Positions 28,006-37,004 of a DNA stretch of 64,000 nt are shown piece by piece. The notes under the pieces were generated by a model that was given only the letters and a program-made list of their open reading frames with translations, had not been told where the DNA came from and did not search any database. A program made the position numbers and the translations under genes. Every line of letters begins with the position of its first letter. The first letter of the stretch is position 1. The stretch is from Levilactobacillus brevis (GTDB taxonomy: Bacteria > Bacillota > Bacilli > Lactobacillales > Lactobacillaceae). The DNA lies in NCBI GenBank assembly GCA_021383565.1, contig CP079699.1:992001-1056000 (forward strand), written 5' to 3'.

Positions 28006-28701
28006 CTATTCTTTGGTGTCCGTGGTTTGGCCCTTTTGGGTCTGAATAAACCGTTCGATATCGGCCAACTTCTTCTGACCCTTTTCAAAATACGCGGGGT
28101 CTAACGTCTTAGCTGCTTTAAAATACGGACCGTAATTCTCGCCCTGCACCATGGCCACCAGGCCGCGATCGAAATTGGCCCGGCCGTTGTGGGCATCCAA
28201 CTGTAAGACTTGGTCGTAGTACTGCGCGGCCTGCGTCATGTTGCCCAGCGCCAGAAGGTTCTCGGCCACCACCTGCAAGGTTGCAACGTCTTGGGGCTGG
28301 CTCCCCAGCGCCGTCAAACCAAAGACCAGCGCGCGCTTGTGATCACCACTCGCCATGTAACTCTGCGCCATCATCAGATAGCCAGCACCCTTCAGCTGCG
28401 CACCGAGCTGGTCAAATTGTGCGATGGCCTTCGGATAATCCTGGGCCGCGTAGTAGACGTTACCCAAGCCATAGTGTAGCTTTTCCACCGTTTCCGGTTG
28501 GGCGGCAAATAGTCCCAGTGCCTTCATCAAGAGTTCCTCCGCCTGAGCAAAGGAATTGAGATCGACGAGGACCGTCGCTAATTCATAGTAGGTGTCCGCA
28601 TCACCAGGGTAGCTGTCAATGCGCTGCACCAGTTTGTGGACCATTTGTTCAGAGCGTTGTTTGTCCTGTTCTCTACCTTGCCCTGCTTGTTGTTCCGTCA
28701 T
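28006..28701 (-). CDS. TPR-repeat protein
   Basis: 231 residues, with about five helical tetratricopeptide repeats (for instance YPGDADTYYELATVLVDLN and QPETVEKLHYGLGNVYYAA). A protein-interaction scaffold in the cytoplasm; precise role unknown. The ATG at 28701 is preceded by AAGGTG; the longer frame from 28776 lacks a ribosome site. It lies 20 nt after the phosphatase gene and 18 nt before recD2, the usual company of this TPR gene in lactobacilli. Confidence 0.88.
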   Translation of the reverse strand: MTEQQAGQGREQDKQRSEQMVHKLVQRIDSYPGDADTYYELATVLVDLNSFAQAEELLMKALGLFAAQPETVEKLHYGLGNVYYAAQDYPKAIAQFDQLGAQLKGAGYLMMAQSYMASGDHKRALVFGLTALGSQPQDVATLQVVAENLLALGNMTQAAQYYDQVLQLDAHNGRANFDRGLVAMVQGENYGPYFKAAKTLDPAYFEKGQKKLADIERFIQTQKGQTTDTKE

Positions 28702-28721
28702 GTTTATGATCACCTTATTTT

Positions 28722-29381
28722 CTAAATCGTATCGGTCGGCGTGGCTGCCGCCGTTAAGAAGCTCGTATCGTTCCAATCGCGGAGTTCAAAGTGCTGGCCA
28801 CCGTCTGTGGTCTCGAGCACCGTCACACTGGTATTTCGAATCCCGCCGCGTTTGCGCAGATCGGGTAATGGCGTGCCGAGTAAAGCATTAATCTCGGCAT
28901 TCAGTGCGGCGCCATGACTCACCACCAACACGTTGGCTTCGGGTTGAGGATTGGCCGCCACAATGGTCTCGATTCCCGGCGTCATGCGGTCAATAACCTC
29001 TTGGAAGGTCTCCCCGCCAATCCGACTGGTCTCGTACTGGTCGGGATGGTTACGAAAGGCATCCAATTCGGCCGGAAACTGCTGCTTCACGTCATCAAAG
29101 GCCATGCCTTCCAGCTTCCCCAGGTGAAATTCCTCCAGCCGACTCATCAACGTCAGGGGCACGTGCTGGTGAAGTTCCTTAATCACGTGTTGCGCCGTCA
29201 CCCGGGCCCGCCGAATCGGGCTCGAATAAGCATGCTGAAAGCGCGTGCGGCGTAAGAAATGGCCGACCTGAACCATTTGCTGGTAACTCTCGGTTAAGAG
29301 CTCAGAGTCGCCGCCTGCCCCCTGAAAACGACCCTCCAAATTCCACTGTGTCTTCCCGTGGCGTACAAAGTATAATTTCAA
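28722..29381 (-). CDS. Histidine phosphatase family protein
   Basis: 219 residues opening LYFVRHGKTQWNLEGRFQG, the RHG phosphohistidine motif of phosphoglycerate-mutase-like phosphatases; the second catalytic His is in VVSHGAALNAE. It is cofactor-independent of 2,3-bisphosphoglycerate and probably a broad-specificity phosphatase (PhoE/GpmB-like). Substrate unknown. First gene of the phosphatase-TPR-recD2 operon. Confidence 0.9.
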   Translation of the reverse strand: MKLYFVRHGKTQWNLEGRFQGAGGDSELLTESYQQMVQVGHFLRRTRFQHAYSSPIRRARVTAQHVIKELHQHVPLTLMSRLEEFHLGKLEGMAFDDVKQQFPAELDAFRNHPDQYETSRIGGETFQEVIDRMTPGIETIVAANPQPEANVLVVSHGAALNAEINALLGTPLPDLRKRGGIRNTSVTVLETTDGGQHFELRDWNDTSFLTAAATPTDTI

Positions 29382-29459
29382 AGCTTGGCGCCTACCTTTC
29401 TCTTTTTTGGTTAATCGTTCATCATTACTGCCCCATAGAAGAAACAGTCACATCACCTT

Positions 29460-29487
29460 ATTATGCCAGTTTTCAGCTATTTTTCAA
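29460..29487 (-). promoter_or_regulatory. Promoter of the phosphatase-TPR-recD2 operon
   Basis: TTGAAA (29482-29487) and CATAAT (29460-29465) on the minus strand with 16-nt spacing, about 80 nt upstream of the first gene. Confidence 0.65.
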
Positions 29488-29507
29488 AGAAACATACACG
29501 AAAATTT

Positions 29508-29545
29508 CAAAAAACCCGCTAACGGGGAGGCCCTCGTTAACGGGT
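29508..29545 (-). terminator. Terminator after mnmA
   Basis: ACCCGTTAACG pairs with CGTTAGCGGGT (29514-29524 with 29535-29545, one wobble) and is followed by TTTTTT on the minus strand. Confidence 0.9.
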
Positions 29546-29601
29546 GATCATGACTCTTATTTAGGGGTTATAGATGAGCCGCCAAAACCTTAGGGCACCG
29601 A

Positions 29602-30744
<1,143 letters not shown>

Positions 30745-30800
30745 TCATTCAGATTCTGGAGAATCTACGATTTGAAGGTCGCATAAATCCAGTATTGCCT

Positions 30801-30829
30801 AGTTTACCTATTTTGCCGGCGATTTGCAA
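30801..30829 (-). promoter_or_regulatory. Promoter of mnmA
   Basis: TTGCAA (30824-30829) and TAAACT (30801-30806), 17 nt apart on the minus strand. Confidence 0.7.
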
Positions 30830-30911
30830 GCCTGGCGTTTCCTTTCAGAAAACATAGGGCAGCCGGCCCACGTGACAAGGCAAATCGCCTCGTTTTCTCA
30901 CAACATTACAG

Positions 30912-31040
30912 GGCAAAAACACCTCAGTTCCCAGCTGACGAGGCTTATCGCCATTAAACTAGTCATCACCCCCTGCGGCTGCCAGAGATTCCAGCACTGT
31001 GGGGACCACCTGCGGCCTGAGAAGCGGTCTTCTGGCTTGC
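30912..31040 (-). ncRNA. Structured repeat RNA, fragment B (3' domain only)
   Basis: Read on the minus strand it matches the last part of the 36-kb copy, including GGAATCTCTGGCAGCC (one difference) and GATGACTAGTTTAATGG. The stem that is GGACCGC/GCGGTCC in the 36-kb copy is GACCGC/GTGGTC here, still paired. It ends in CCTC...GAGG followed by TGTTTTTG, which looks like a terminator. The 5' core with the closing stem is missing. Confidence 0.55.
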
Positions 31041-31141
31041 AACCTTTAGTAGGTCACTAAAAAACTGCGCCCACCACAATCGGGCTCTTTGTCAACTGTT
31101 GTTGGTAATCGGCTGTCTGAGGTTGCCTAATCGTATTATGA

Positions 31142-32401
31142 TTAGGCAGCCTTTTTAATTCCGAATACTAGATGAATCCTTAATCTAAAGCTACTAAAAC
31201 AACCGAATCCGTAGCTGACTCGCTTGATTACTTTGATTTTATTATTGATACCTTCCATTGGTCCATTAGAATAATTGTATTTTAGCGCATTGTACACAGA
31301 TTCTTGGTGTTCTCTCAACGTATTTAACGGTGTTTCAAGCTCTTCGGAGTAATCATTCTTCTTGTCTAGAATGGTTACTAGTTTGGACGTGTGATGATAC
31401 TTGACGGCTCGCCGAACGGTCTGTAAAAGCTCATACGCTTGGCGTAATCCATCATTGAAGCTGAGAATGTAATCGACCGTACTATTCTCAGTATTAATTC
31501 CTGAGAGATGAGTGAAATTATGATAGACGTTGAAGTTCAGCTTTTCGTTAGGTTTTAAGAGTAGTTTCCAGTATCGTTTTAAGATCTTATGTTTGATATT
31601 TGAATTGGCATAGGACTTCATTATACGAACTCTCACACGATTGAAACCACGCATTATAGAACTCACGATGTGGAACCTATCGGTTACCACAATCGCGTTT
31701 GGAAAAACGGTTTCTGTCAATTGCGGATACGTGTAATTCATATCTGTCACAATGATTTTCACGCCTTCTCGCGCAGCCTTAGTATATCGATTGAAGTATT
31801 TTTCGAGATCATACAGGGTTCGTGATTCAAGGATATCGATAAATTCGTTTCGCATACCGTCCATAAAGACAAAGCTCATTGCACCTTTGGCATCTTTGGT
31901 AGACTTGACTTCATCCATATTAATAACTGCTGGCAACCAGCTGTAATTTGTCTTAATATCCGGTTGGTAGCTACGCATGATTCGTAAAACACTCGTACTC
32001 GAAATGTTTAATTCGTTTGCGATATGTCGCATTGAAACCGTCTCACTGAGCTTTACTAAACACGAGATCCGGCTGACGTTAGAGATGGTGTGGTTTCGCT
32101 GAACCAACGACGTTTCTGCCAGAAAGTATTGATGGCATTGCTTACACTTGAAATTACGTTTTTTAAGGTGAAGTTTAACGTCTCGTTCAACAGCTTGTGG
32201 GAGTTTAACCGTGGTCCAACGCCAACCGTATTTGATAATGCTCTTCTGGTTCAAAACGCCACATTTAGGACAAGCTTTTGGACGGTAGTCTAAAAGTGCC
32301 TGTACCTTGAGTGGTCCCTTTACTTCTAAGGGATTCATTATTTTCAGTTTTTTGATATTAGGGTCTTTTATCCCCAGAATAATTTTAGTATCATTGGACA
32401 T
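31142..32401 (-). CDS. ISL3-family transposase
   Basis: 419 residues. The N-terminal zinc ribbon (CPKCG and CKQCHQYF) is followed by an HTH and the DDE domain (Asp in NMDEVKS, Asp in IVTDMNYTYPQ, C-terminal Glu in NGPMEGINNKIK). Intact. The IS30 insertion about 80 bp upstream of its start separates it from the right IS end and possibly from its own promoter. Confidence 0.94.
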   Translation of the reverse strand: MSNDTKIILGIKDPNIKKLKIMNPLEVKGPLKVQALLDYRPKACPKCGVLNQKSIIKYGWRWTTVKLPQAVERDVKLHLKKRNFKCKQCHQYFLAETSLVQRNHTISNVSRISCLVKLSETVSMRHIANELNISSTSVLRIMRSYQPDIKTNYSWLPAVINMDEVKSTKDAKGAMSFVFMDGMRNEFIDILESRTLYDLEKYFNRYTKAAREGVKIIVTDMNYTYPQLTETVFPNAIVVTDRFHIVSSIMRGFNRVRVRIMKSYANSNIKHKILKRYWKLLLKPNEKLNFNVYHNFTHLSGINTENSTVDYILSFNDGLRQAYELLQTVRRAVKYHHTSKLVTILDKKNDYSEELETPLNTLREHQESVYNALKYNYSNGPMEGINNKIKVIKRVSYGFGCFSSFRLRIHLVFGIKKAA

Positions 32402-32522
32402 AGGATATAGTCACTTTCTTTCTCTTGAAATGTGGTAGTGGATGGACATAGATCTGCGACTATATCCCTTTTTTGTACGACGAATTTACAATTGAAGTGC
32501 AACAAGTAAGAAGATAAAAAAG

Positions 32523-32596
32523 GAACTCATAGCCTGAGTCCTGTAAAATGAAGTCACCACAACAATCATTTAAAGGAGATTTTAGGCTATGAGTTC
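32523..32596 (+). promoter_or_regulatory. Hairpin covering the IS30 transposase start codon
   Basis: GAACTCATAGCCT (32523-32535) is perfectly complementary to AGGCTATGAGTTC (32584-32596), which contains the ATG at 32589. The AAAGGAG site sits in the loop. Transcripts entering from outside would fold and mask the start. Confidence 0.6.
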
Positions 32597-33587
32597 GTAC
32601 AAACATCTTACCTTAAAAGACCGAGAATGCATACTGTTAGGCGTCACTTTAAACGATAGCTATCAAGTTATTGCGGAGAAAATTGGCTGTTCTAAAGCCA
32701 CTGTATCACGTGAAGTTACACGCAATGGCGGTCGTGATGCATACTCAGCTGTCAAAGCACAAGAGAGCTACCAAAGGCGCCGACTGAAGAGCCGCCGTCC
32801 TAGACTCCTAACTGACCTGAAATTACGAGATTTTGTCCTTCGCTGCATCGTTCAATACCAATGGTCTCCCGAACAAATCTCAGGGCGTTTACTTCACGAA
32901 AATAGTGGATGGCGAATTAGTTACAACACCATTTATCGCGGAATTGAACGTGATAATTTGGGAATTAAACGTAAGAGTCGTGGCGCTCGTGGTTTTGCCC
33001 GTAAACTCCGCCATCGTGGCAAAACTCGCAAGGTCAAAGGAACAATCAATGAACGACGGGGGCGGTTTAATGATGTTCCTTCAGTCCATGAGCGGCCAGT
33101 GTCGTGTGATAACCGGAGCTGGTTTGGCCATTGGGAAGGTGACACCGTTCGAGGTAAGACTGGACGTTCAGCTTTAGTTACGTTGGTGGACCGTAAATCA
33201 CGTTACTTACTATCTCAACGAGTTTCCAAAGTAAACGCCAAGAACGTTACACAAGCTATGATTGACTTATTGCATACTGTGACGCCCAAACGAGTTCGTA
33301 CGCTTACGCCGGATCGTGGGACTGAATTCGCAAGATATCGTGAAATTAGTCAAGAGCTAGGTATTCCGGTCTATTTTCCAGATCCACACGCACCACAGCA
33401 ACGGGGAACTAACGAGAATACAAATGGTCTTATTCGTGAGTATTTCCCAAAAGGAACTGATTTAGATCAACTCACTGACCAAGATATTTGTCAGTTCATT
33501 GAAACATTAAATAACCGACCACGTAAGGTCTTAGGCTGGAAGAGTCCATCAGAAATTTTCTTTGGAATAAAGTTGCGCTTGACTTGA
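32589..33587 (+). CDS. IS30-family transposase
   Basis: 332 residues. N-terminal HTH (YQVIAEKIGCSKATVSREV), then DDE integrase core: Asp in WEGDTVRGK, Asp in TPDRGTEF and Glu in GTNENTNGLIREYFPKG. Full length for IS30 proteins. Confidence 0.95.
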   Translation: MSSYKHLTLKDRECILLGVTLNDSYQVIAEKIGCSKATVSREVTRNGGRDAYSAVKAQESYQRRRLKSRRPRLLTDLKLRDFVLRCIVQYQWSPEQISGRLLHENSGWRISYNTIYRGIERDNLGIKRKSRGARGFARKLRHRGKTRKVKGTINERRGRFNDVPSVHERPVSCDNRSWFGHWEGDTVRGKTGRSALVTLVDRKSRYLLSQRVSKVNAKNVTQAMIDLLHTVTPKRVRTLTPDRGTEFARYREISQELGIPVYFPDPHAPQQRGTNENTNGLIREYFPKGTDLDQLTDQDICQFIETLNNRPRKVLGWKSPSEIFFGIKLRLT

Positions 33588-33714
33588 CAATTCGTCACCC
33601 ATTTTTACTCTATACAGTATACAAAAATATCTGCTGCCAGTAACCAATTAAGTTGATTACCAACAACAGATATTTTAGAACCCACAATCGGCAAGGCGCA
33701 GTCTTTATTCGGCT

Positions 33715-34059
33715 TTAAGCCTTCTTTTGAATAATTTCGCGGTCAATCAGGTTCTGCAAGATAAAGTGGTATTGTTCCACGTTTCCCTTGGCGTGCGCAC
33801 CCTTGAAGATGTTGACCCGCCGGTTACCAGACGCGTTAGTCGTCGACATCTTAAAGCCACTGAGATCCTTGGCCACGACCACCCGTAACATCTGATTCCG
33901 GTTGTACGGTGACGTGGGGTCCACCGACCGTTCCAGCGTGTAGTTGCCGGCGTTGGACAGTTGGAAACCCACATCCTTTAAGGCGTACGACTTCACATTC
34001 GGATTCAATTCGTAAATATCAGGATCACCATCAACTTGCATTTGCTTCTCGAATAACAT
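33715..34059 (-). CDS. DUF1831 protein
   Basis: 114 residues, soluble, of the DUF1831 family commonly encoded after a cysteine desulfurase in Lactobacillales. Function unknown; the position suggests a role in sulfur transfer or iron-sulfur assembly. Its start follows the iscS stop by one base, so translation is probably coupled. Confidence 0.85.
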   Translation of the reverse strand: MLFEKQMQVDGDPDIYELNPNVKSYALKDVGFQLSNAGNYTLERSVDPTSPYNRNQMLRVVVAKDLSGFKMSTTNASGNRRVNIFKGAHAKGNVEQYHFILQNLIDREIIQKKA

Positions 34060-34060
34060 C

Positions 34061-35263
34061 CTACTTCACCTCACTATGCTTCTTACTTAATCGCTTGACG
34101 ATTGCCGTCACGTTCTTGATAAACGCGTCAATCTCGTCGCTGGTCGTCTGTTGACCAAAGGATAGCCGAATGGACTCGGCAATCCGGGGACTCTTTTCAC
34201 CAAACATCGCCGTTAAAACGTGGGAGGGTTCAATGGAACCGGCCGTGCAAGCAGATCCTCCGGACACGGCAATCCCGGCCAGGTCTAAATTGGTCTGCAT
34301 CACGTACGTGGAGATCCCTTTAATCCAGATATTCAGGACGTGGTCGAGGTTTTCCCCTTCCAATGACCCATTGACTTCAAAGTCTACGCCATTAGCGGTC
34401 AAGCCCTGAACAACCTGTTCCTTAAAACCATGGAACCGTGCGCGCTTCTCCGCCTTTACTTCTGGCGTCAAAAGCTCAGCCGCCTTGGCAAAACCGGCAA
34501 TGGCGGGCACGTTTTCCGTACCGGCCCGACGCTTTTCTTCCTGGTCGCCGCCCTTAATCAGACTAGGGAAGTTGACGCCCTCGCGTTTGTAGAGGAACCC
34601 AATCATCTTGGGACCGTTAATCTTGTGGGCCGACGTTGACAGCAGGTCGATATGGTCGCGCTGAACGTCAATGTCCAGCAGGCCATAAGTCTGAACGGCA
34701 TCCGTGTGGAACCAGGCCTGATGATCCTTTAAGATTTCACCAATCTCGTGAATCGGCATCCGGCTACCCACTTCGTTATTGCCCATCATGATCGTCACGA
34801 GGATGGTATCGTCCCGTAACGCCGCCTTGAAGTCATCCAGGCTAATCCGGCCGTGTTCATCGACAGGCAGGTAGGTCACCTCAAACCCTTGTTCTTCGAG
34901 TGCGTGGAGGGGCTTTAAGACCGCCTCGTGCTCAATTTCGGTGGTGATGATGTGCTTACCCAAAGACTGCCGAGCCAGTGCGGTCTGCGTAATGGCGGTG
35001 TTATCGCCTTCACTGCCCCCACTGGTAAAGATAATCTCCTCGTCACTAGCCGCATTGATACTGTTGGCAATGACTTGACGGCTATTCTCCATCACTGTGT
35101 GTGCTTGGCGCCCCAGCCCATACAACGTGGAGGCGTTGCCGTACACGTTGGCCATCTTATCGGTCATCTCCGCCAAAACCTCCGGGGCCATGGGCGTCGT
35201 CGCAGCGTTGTCCAGATAAATCTCCTGAACGGCGTGACTGTTATCAATATGAATCTCTTTCAC
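34061..35263 (-). CDS. iscS: Cysteine desulfurase
   Basis: 400 residues, PLP enzyme of the NifS/IscS type. YLDNAATTP at the N-terminus, HTDAVQTYG, the PLP-binding Lys in STSAHKINGPKMIG and the persulfide Cys in GGSACTAGS are present. It supplies sulfur for tRNA thiolation (MnmA lies nearby) and perhaps Fe-S clusters. GTG start at 35263 with AGGAGG 8 nt upstream. The symbol is by analogy; NifS-like or IscS-like cannot be separated here. Confidence 0.9.
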   Translation of the reverse strand: MKEIHIDNSHAVQEIYLDNAATTPMAPEVLAEMTDKMANVYGNASTLYGLGRQAHTVMENSRQVIANSINAASDEEIIFTSGGSEGDNTAITQTALARQSLGKHIITTEIEHEAVLKPLHALEEQGFEVTYLPVDEHGRISLDDFKAALRDDTILVTIMMGNNEVGSRMPIHEIGEILKDHQAWFHTDAVQTYGLLDIDVQRDHIDLLSTSAHKINGPKMIGFLYKREGVNFPSLIKGGDQEEKRRAGTENVPAIAGFAKAAELLTPEVKAEKRARFHGFKEQVVQGLTANGVDFEVNGSLEGENLDHVLNIWIKGISTYVMQTNLDLAGIAVSGGSACTAGSIEPSHVLTAMFGEKSPRIAESIRLSFGQQTTSDEIDAFIKNVTAIVKRLSKKHSEVK

Positions 35264-35288
35264 TCTAAAAACCTCCTGAGCGGCCGAG

Positions 35289-35981
35289 TTAGTCTTGCGC
35301 GGCTAACAGGGCTAATAGCATCTGTGCAGAACGGTGTCCCGCATCAATAATAAAATCATCAAAGTTAACGCCAGAATCATTGTCGGCGTTGTCGGACATG
35401 GCCCGGACCACGACGTAAGGCACGTCAAATTGGTGAGCAACTTGACCAACGGCGGCCCCTTCCATTTCACCAGACAACGCATCTGGGAAGTGGCCCATGA
35501 TGGCCTTAATGGTCTCTGGACTGTTCAAAAATTGGTCGCCGGAAACGATCAAACCGAGCTTGGTCTTCAGTCCCGTATCTGCTGCGGCGGCAACAATCTT
35601 TTCACCCCATTCTTTCGAAGCAGGGAACCGGGCTGGTTGTTGTGGTAATTGCCCGTATTCGTAGCCAAAGGCCCGCGCGTCGGCATCGTGGTAGGCCGTC
35701 TCGGTCGACACCACGACATCCCCGATGTTCAGGTCGGCTGCTAAGGCCCCGGCTGAACCCGAGTTAATCACCAGATCCACGTTGAATTGGGTAATCAGTA
35801 AAGCCGTCGTCAAACCGGCTTCGACTTTACCAATCCCGGACCGGACCAGCACAACGTTTTGGCCGCTGATGGTCCCTTCGTAAAATTCAAGGCCGTGAAT
35901 GTTCGTGGTCTTGGCATCTTGCAGTGCTTCGTGTAATTCCTTAATTTCTTCTTCCATGGCGCAAAGAATTCCAAATGTCAT
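35289..35981 (-). CDS. mtnN: 5'-methylthioadenosine/S-adenosylhomocysteine nucleosidase
   Basis: 230 residues. ILCAMEEEI at the start, catalytic Glu-Asp features in SGEMEGAAVGQVA and RAMSDNAD. It removes adenine from MTA and SAH, feeding the methyl cycle and S-ribosylhomocysteine formation. First gene of mtnN-iscS-DUF1831, with 25 nt to iscS. Confidence 0.94.
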   Translation of the reverse strand: MTFGILCAMEEEIKELHEALQDAKTTNIHGLEFYEGTISGQNVVLVRSGIGKVEAGLTTALLITQFNVDLVINSGSAGALAADLNIGDVVVSTETAYHDADARAFGYEYGQLPQQPARFPASKEWGEKIVAAAADTGLKTKLGLIVSGDQFLNSPETIKAIMGHFPDALSGEMEGAAVGQVAHQFDVPYVVVRAMSDNADNDSGVNFDDFIIDAGHRSAQMLLALLAAQD

Positions 35982-35999
35982 GTGGTGTTCTCCTTAAAC

Positions 36000-36184
36000 T
36001 TTTTTGTCGCGGCCACTGGGACTCGTTCAAAGTCCCGGAAGCCACAGTGTTCTAACCTCGCTAGTAACTTTGGGCTGAGTAGGCTGCTCAGTCTCAGCCC
36101 GGGTTCCCTTTAGTTCACTGAAGGTTGAAAGCTAGAAAACAGCTAGCATCCGTAGTGTGACAAGGATAACGACTATTATAATAT
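36000..36184. other. Hairpin-rich gap and promoter-like site before repeat RNA copy C
   Basis: No gene. Two hairpins stand out: GGGACT/AGTCCC (near 36017-36035) and GGGCTGAG/CTCAGCCC (36072-36100). On the plus strand GTGACA (36157-36162) and TAATAT (36179-36184, or overlapping TATAAT 36177-36182) with 16-nt spacing could start transcription of the repeat RNA. The mtnN promoter must also lie here on the minus strand but is not obvious. Confidence 0.45.
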
Positions 36185-36672
36185 GCTAGTCGCATACTGG
36201 CCGCCTTACCGTTCGCCAAATTTGGTCTGGATCGCGGTGGGCAGGACGGGCCAAGCCAAAAGGCGGTCTTGTCCCTCGCTTTAAGCCGTCAGCCCGCGTC
36301 TCAAAGACGCCATTTTACAAGATAGAACACTTGGAAAATCCCACGGCTGAGACCAAATTTGACTCACTCACGGCTACTTGAAGTGTATCCAATTAAATCG
36401 GCCGAACGTGGTCACGCCAGCGATGTCGCCACACGTTCAGTGGCTTTCAATCATCGTAACCGGAGGCAGCCGGAGATGGAGGTAGCCGTGACAGCGGTGT
36501 TAGCTGACGTCTTGAGTCAGCTTACAGCGCGGGACGTGTTTGGAGACTGGCGACTTTCGCTAGGCTTAAAACCGAGCCGGAGGACCGCTCCACAGGCCGC
36601 AGGCGGTCCCCCGCCGGAATCTCTGGCAGCCACAGGTGGCGTTGATGACTAGTTTAATGGTGATTTGTTTGT
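36185..36672 (+). ncRNA. Structured repeat RNA, copy C (most complete)
   Basis: Order from 5': GCCAGT-type hairpin, GCCTTACCG, closing-stem strand CAAATTTGGTCT (36217-36228), GTGGG, three hairpins (36248-36255/36268-36275; 36279-36285/36300-36306; 36313-36321/36330-36338), CCCACGGCTGAG, closing-stem strand AGACCAAATTTG (36350-36361), TCACGGCT. Then a 3' domain of about 290 nt with stem GGACCGC/GCGGTCC (36582-36588/36603-36609). A 97-codon frame inside it has no ribosome site and is not kept in other copies. Function unknown. Confidence 0.7.
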
Positions 36673-36689
36673 AAACTTTCAACCTTTAG

Positions 36690-36995
36690 TTAATTCATAA
36701 AGAACAGAATCAAGTAAACAATAATAATTAAGGCGACTAACCAAAAAATCGCCCAATTGAGGCGGTGGCCCAGTCGCTTTTGTTTCATCTCGGTTGGGCT
36801 GACACGTTGATCCATGGGTGGTTCTTCGGTCGGTTCATTGCCCTTGGGATTGCCGTGCTTGCGCGCATACTCCTTCTCAACTTGAACCCGTTTACGGTCG
36901 CGTTCCTGAAAGTCCTTTTCGGCCTGTTCCTGCTCGCGGCGGTAATCGGCTCTCGTCTTGGGCGGTTCGTTGTGATCTTGCCAATCATCGTTCAT
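36690..36995 (-). CDS. Small tail-anchored membrane protein of unknown function
   Basis: 101 residues: a charged, Glu/Arg/Lys-rich helical N-terminal 70 residues and one C-terminal membrane helix (WAIFWLVALIIIVYLILFF), so the bulk faces the cytoplasm. The ATG at 36995 has AGGTG 6 nt upstream; a GTG at 37004 is also possible. Last gene after csp and nudF, almost touching nudF. Confidence 0.75.
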   Translation of the reverse strand: MNDDWQDHNEPPKTRADYRREQEQAEKDFQERDRKRVQVEKEYARKHGNPKGNEPTEEPPMDQRVSPTEMKQKRLGHRLNWAIFWLVALIIIVYLILFFMN

Positions 36996-37004
36996 CGCTG
37001 TCAC

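Larger units (their letters stand above)
32483..33592 (+). mobile_element. IS30-family insertion sequence nested in ISL3
   Basis: About 1110 bp. Ends AATTTACAATTGAAGTGCAAC and AATTGTCAAGTCAAGCGCAAC (complement) form the inverted repeat; flanked by CG on both sides, consistent with a 2-bp duplication. Opposite orientation to the ISL3 transposase. Confidence 0.88.
31083..33682 (-). mobile_element. ISL3-family insertion sequence carrying a nested IS30
   Basis: Ends GGCTCTTTG... and GGTTCTAAA... share CTGTTGTTGGTAATC as inverted repeat. An 8-bp duplication CACAATCG flanks it (31075-31082, 33683-33690), as expected for ISL3. Without the IS30 insert it would be about 1.49 kb, normal for the family. 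Confidence 0.92.
31061..33706 (-). terminator. Terminator of iscS-DUF1831, split by ISL3
   Basis: One stem arm, GACTGCGCC on the minus strand, is at 33695-33703. The other, GGCGCAGT followed by TTTTTT, is at 31058-31071. They would pair around a 15-nt loop if the ISL3 element and one CACAATCG copy were removed. In the present chromosome they are 2.6 kb apart and cannot act as one terminator. Confidence 0.75.

Noticed and set aside
36359-36652. A 97-codon frame on the plus strand in repeat copy C, with a similar frame in copy D1 (56310-56639); differences between them lean toward third codon positions
   Set aside because: No ribosome site or sensible start; indels shift the frame in the core between C and D1; copy A has stops; the stem pairing explains the conservation better. 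The codon-position lean comes from about 33 differences only.
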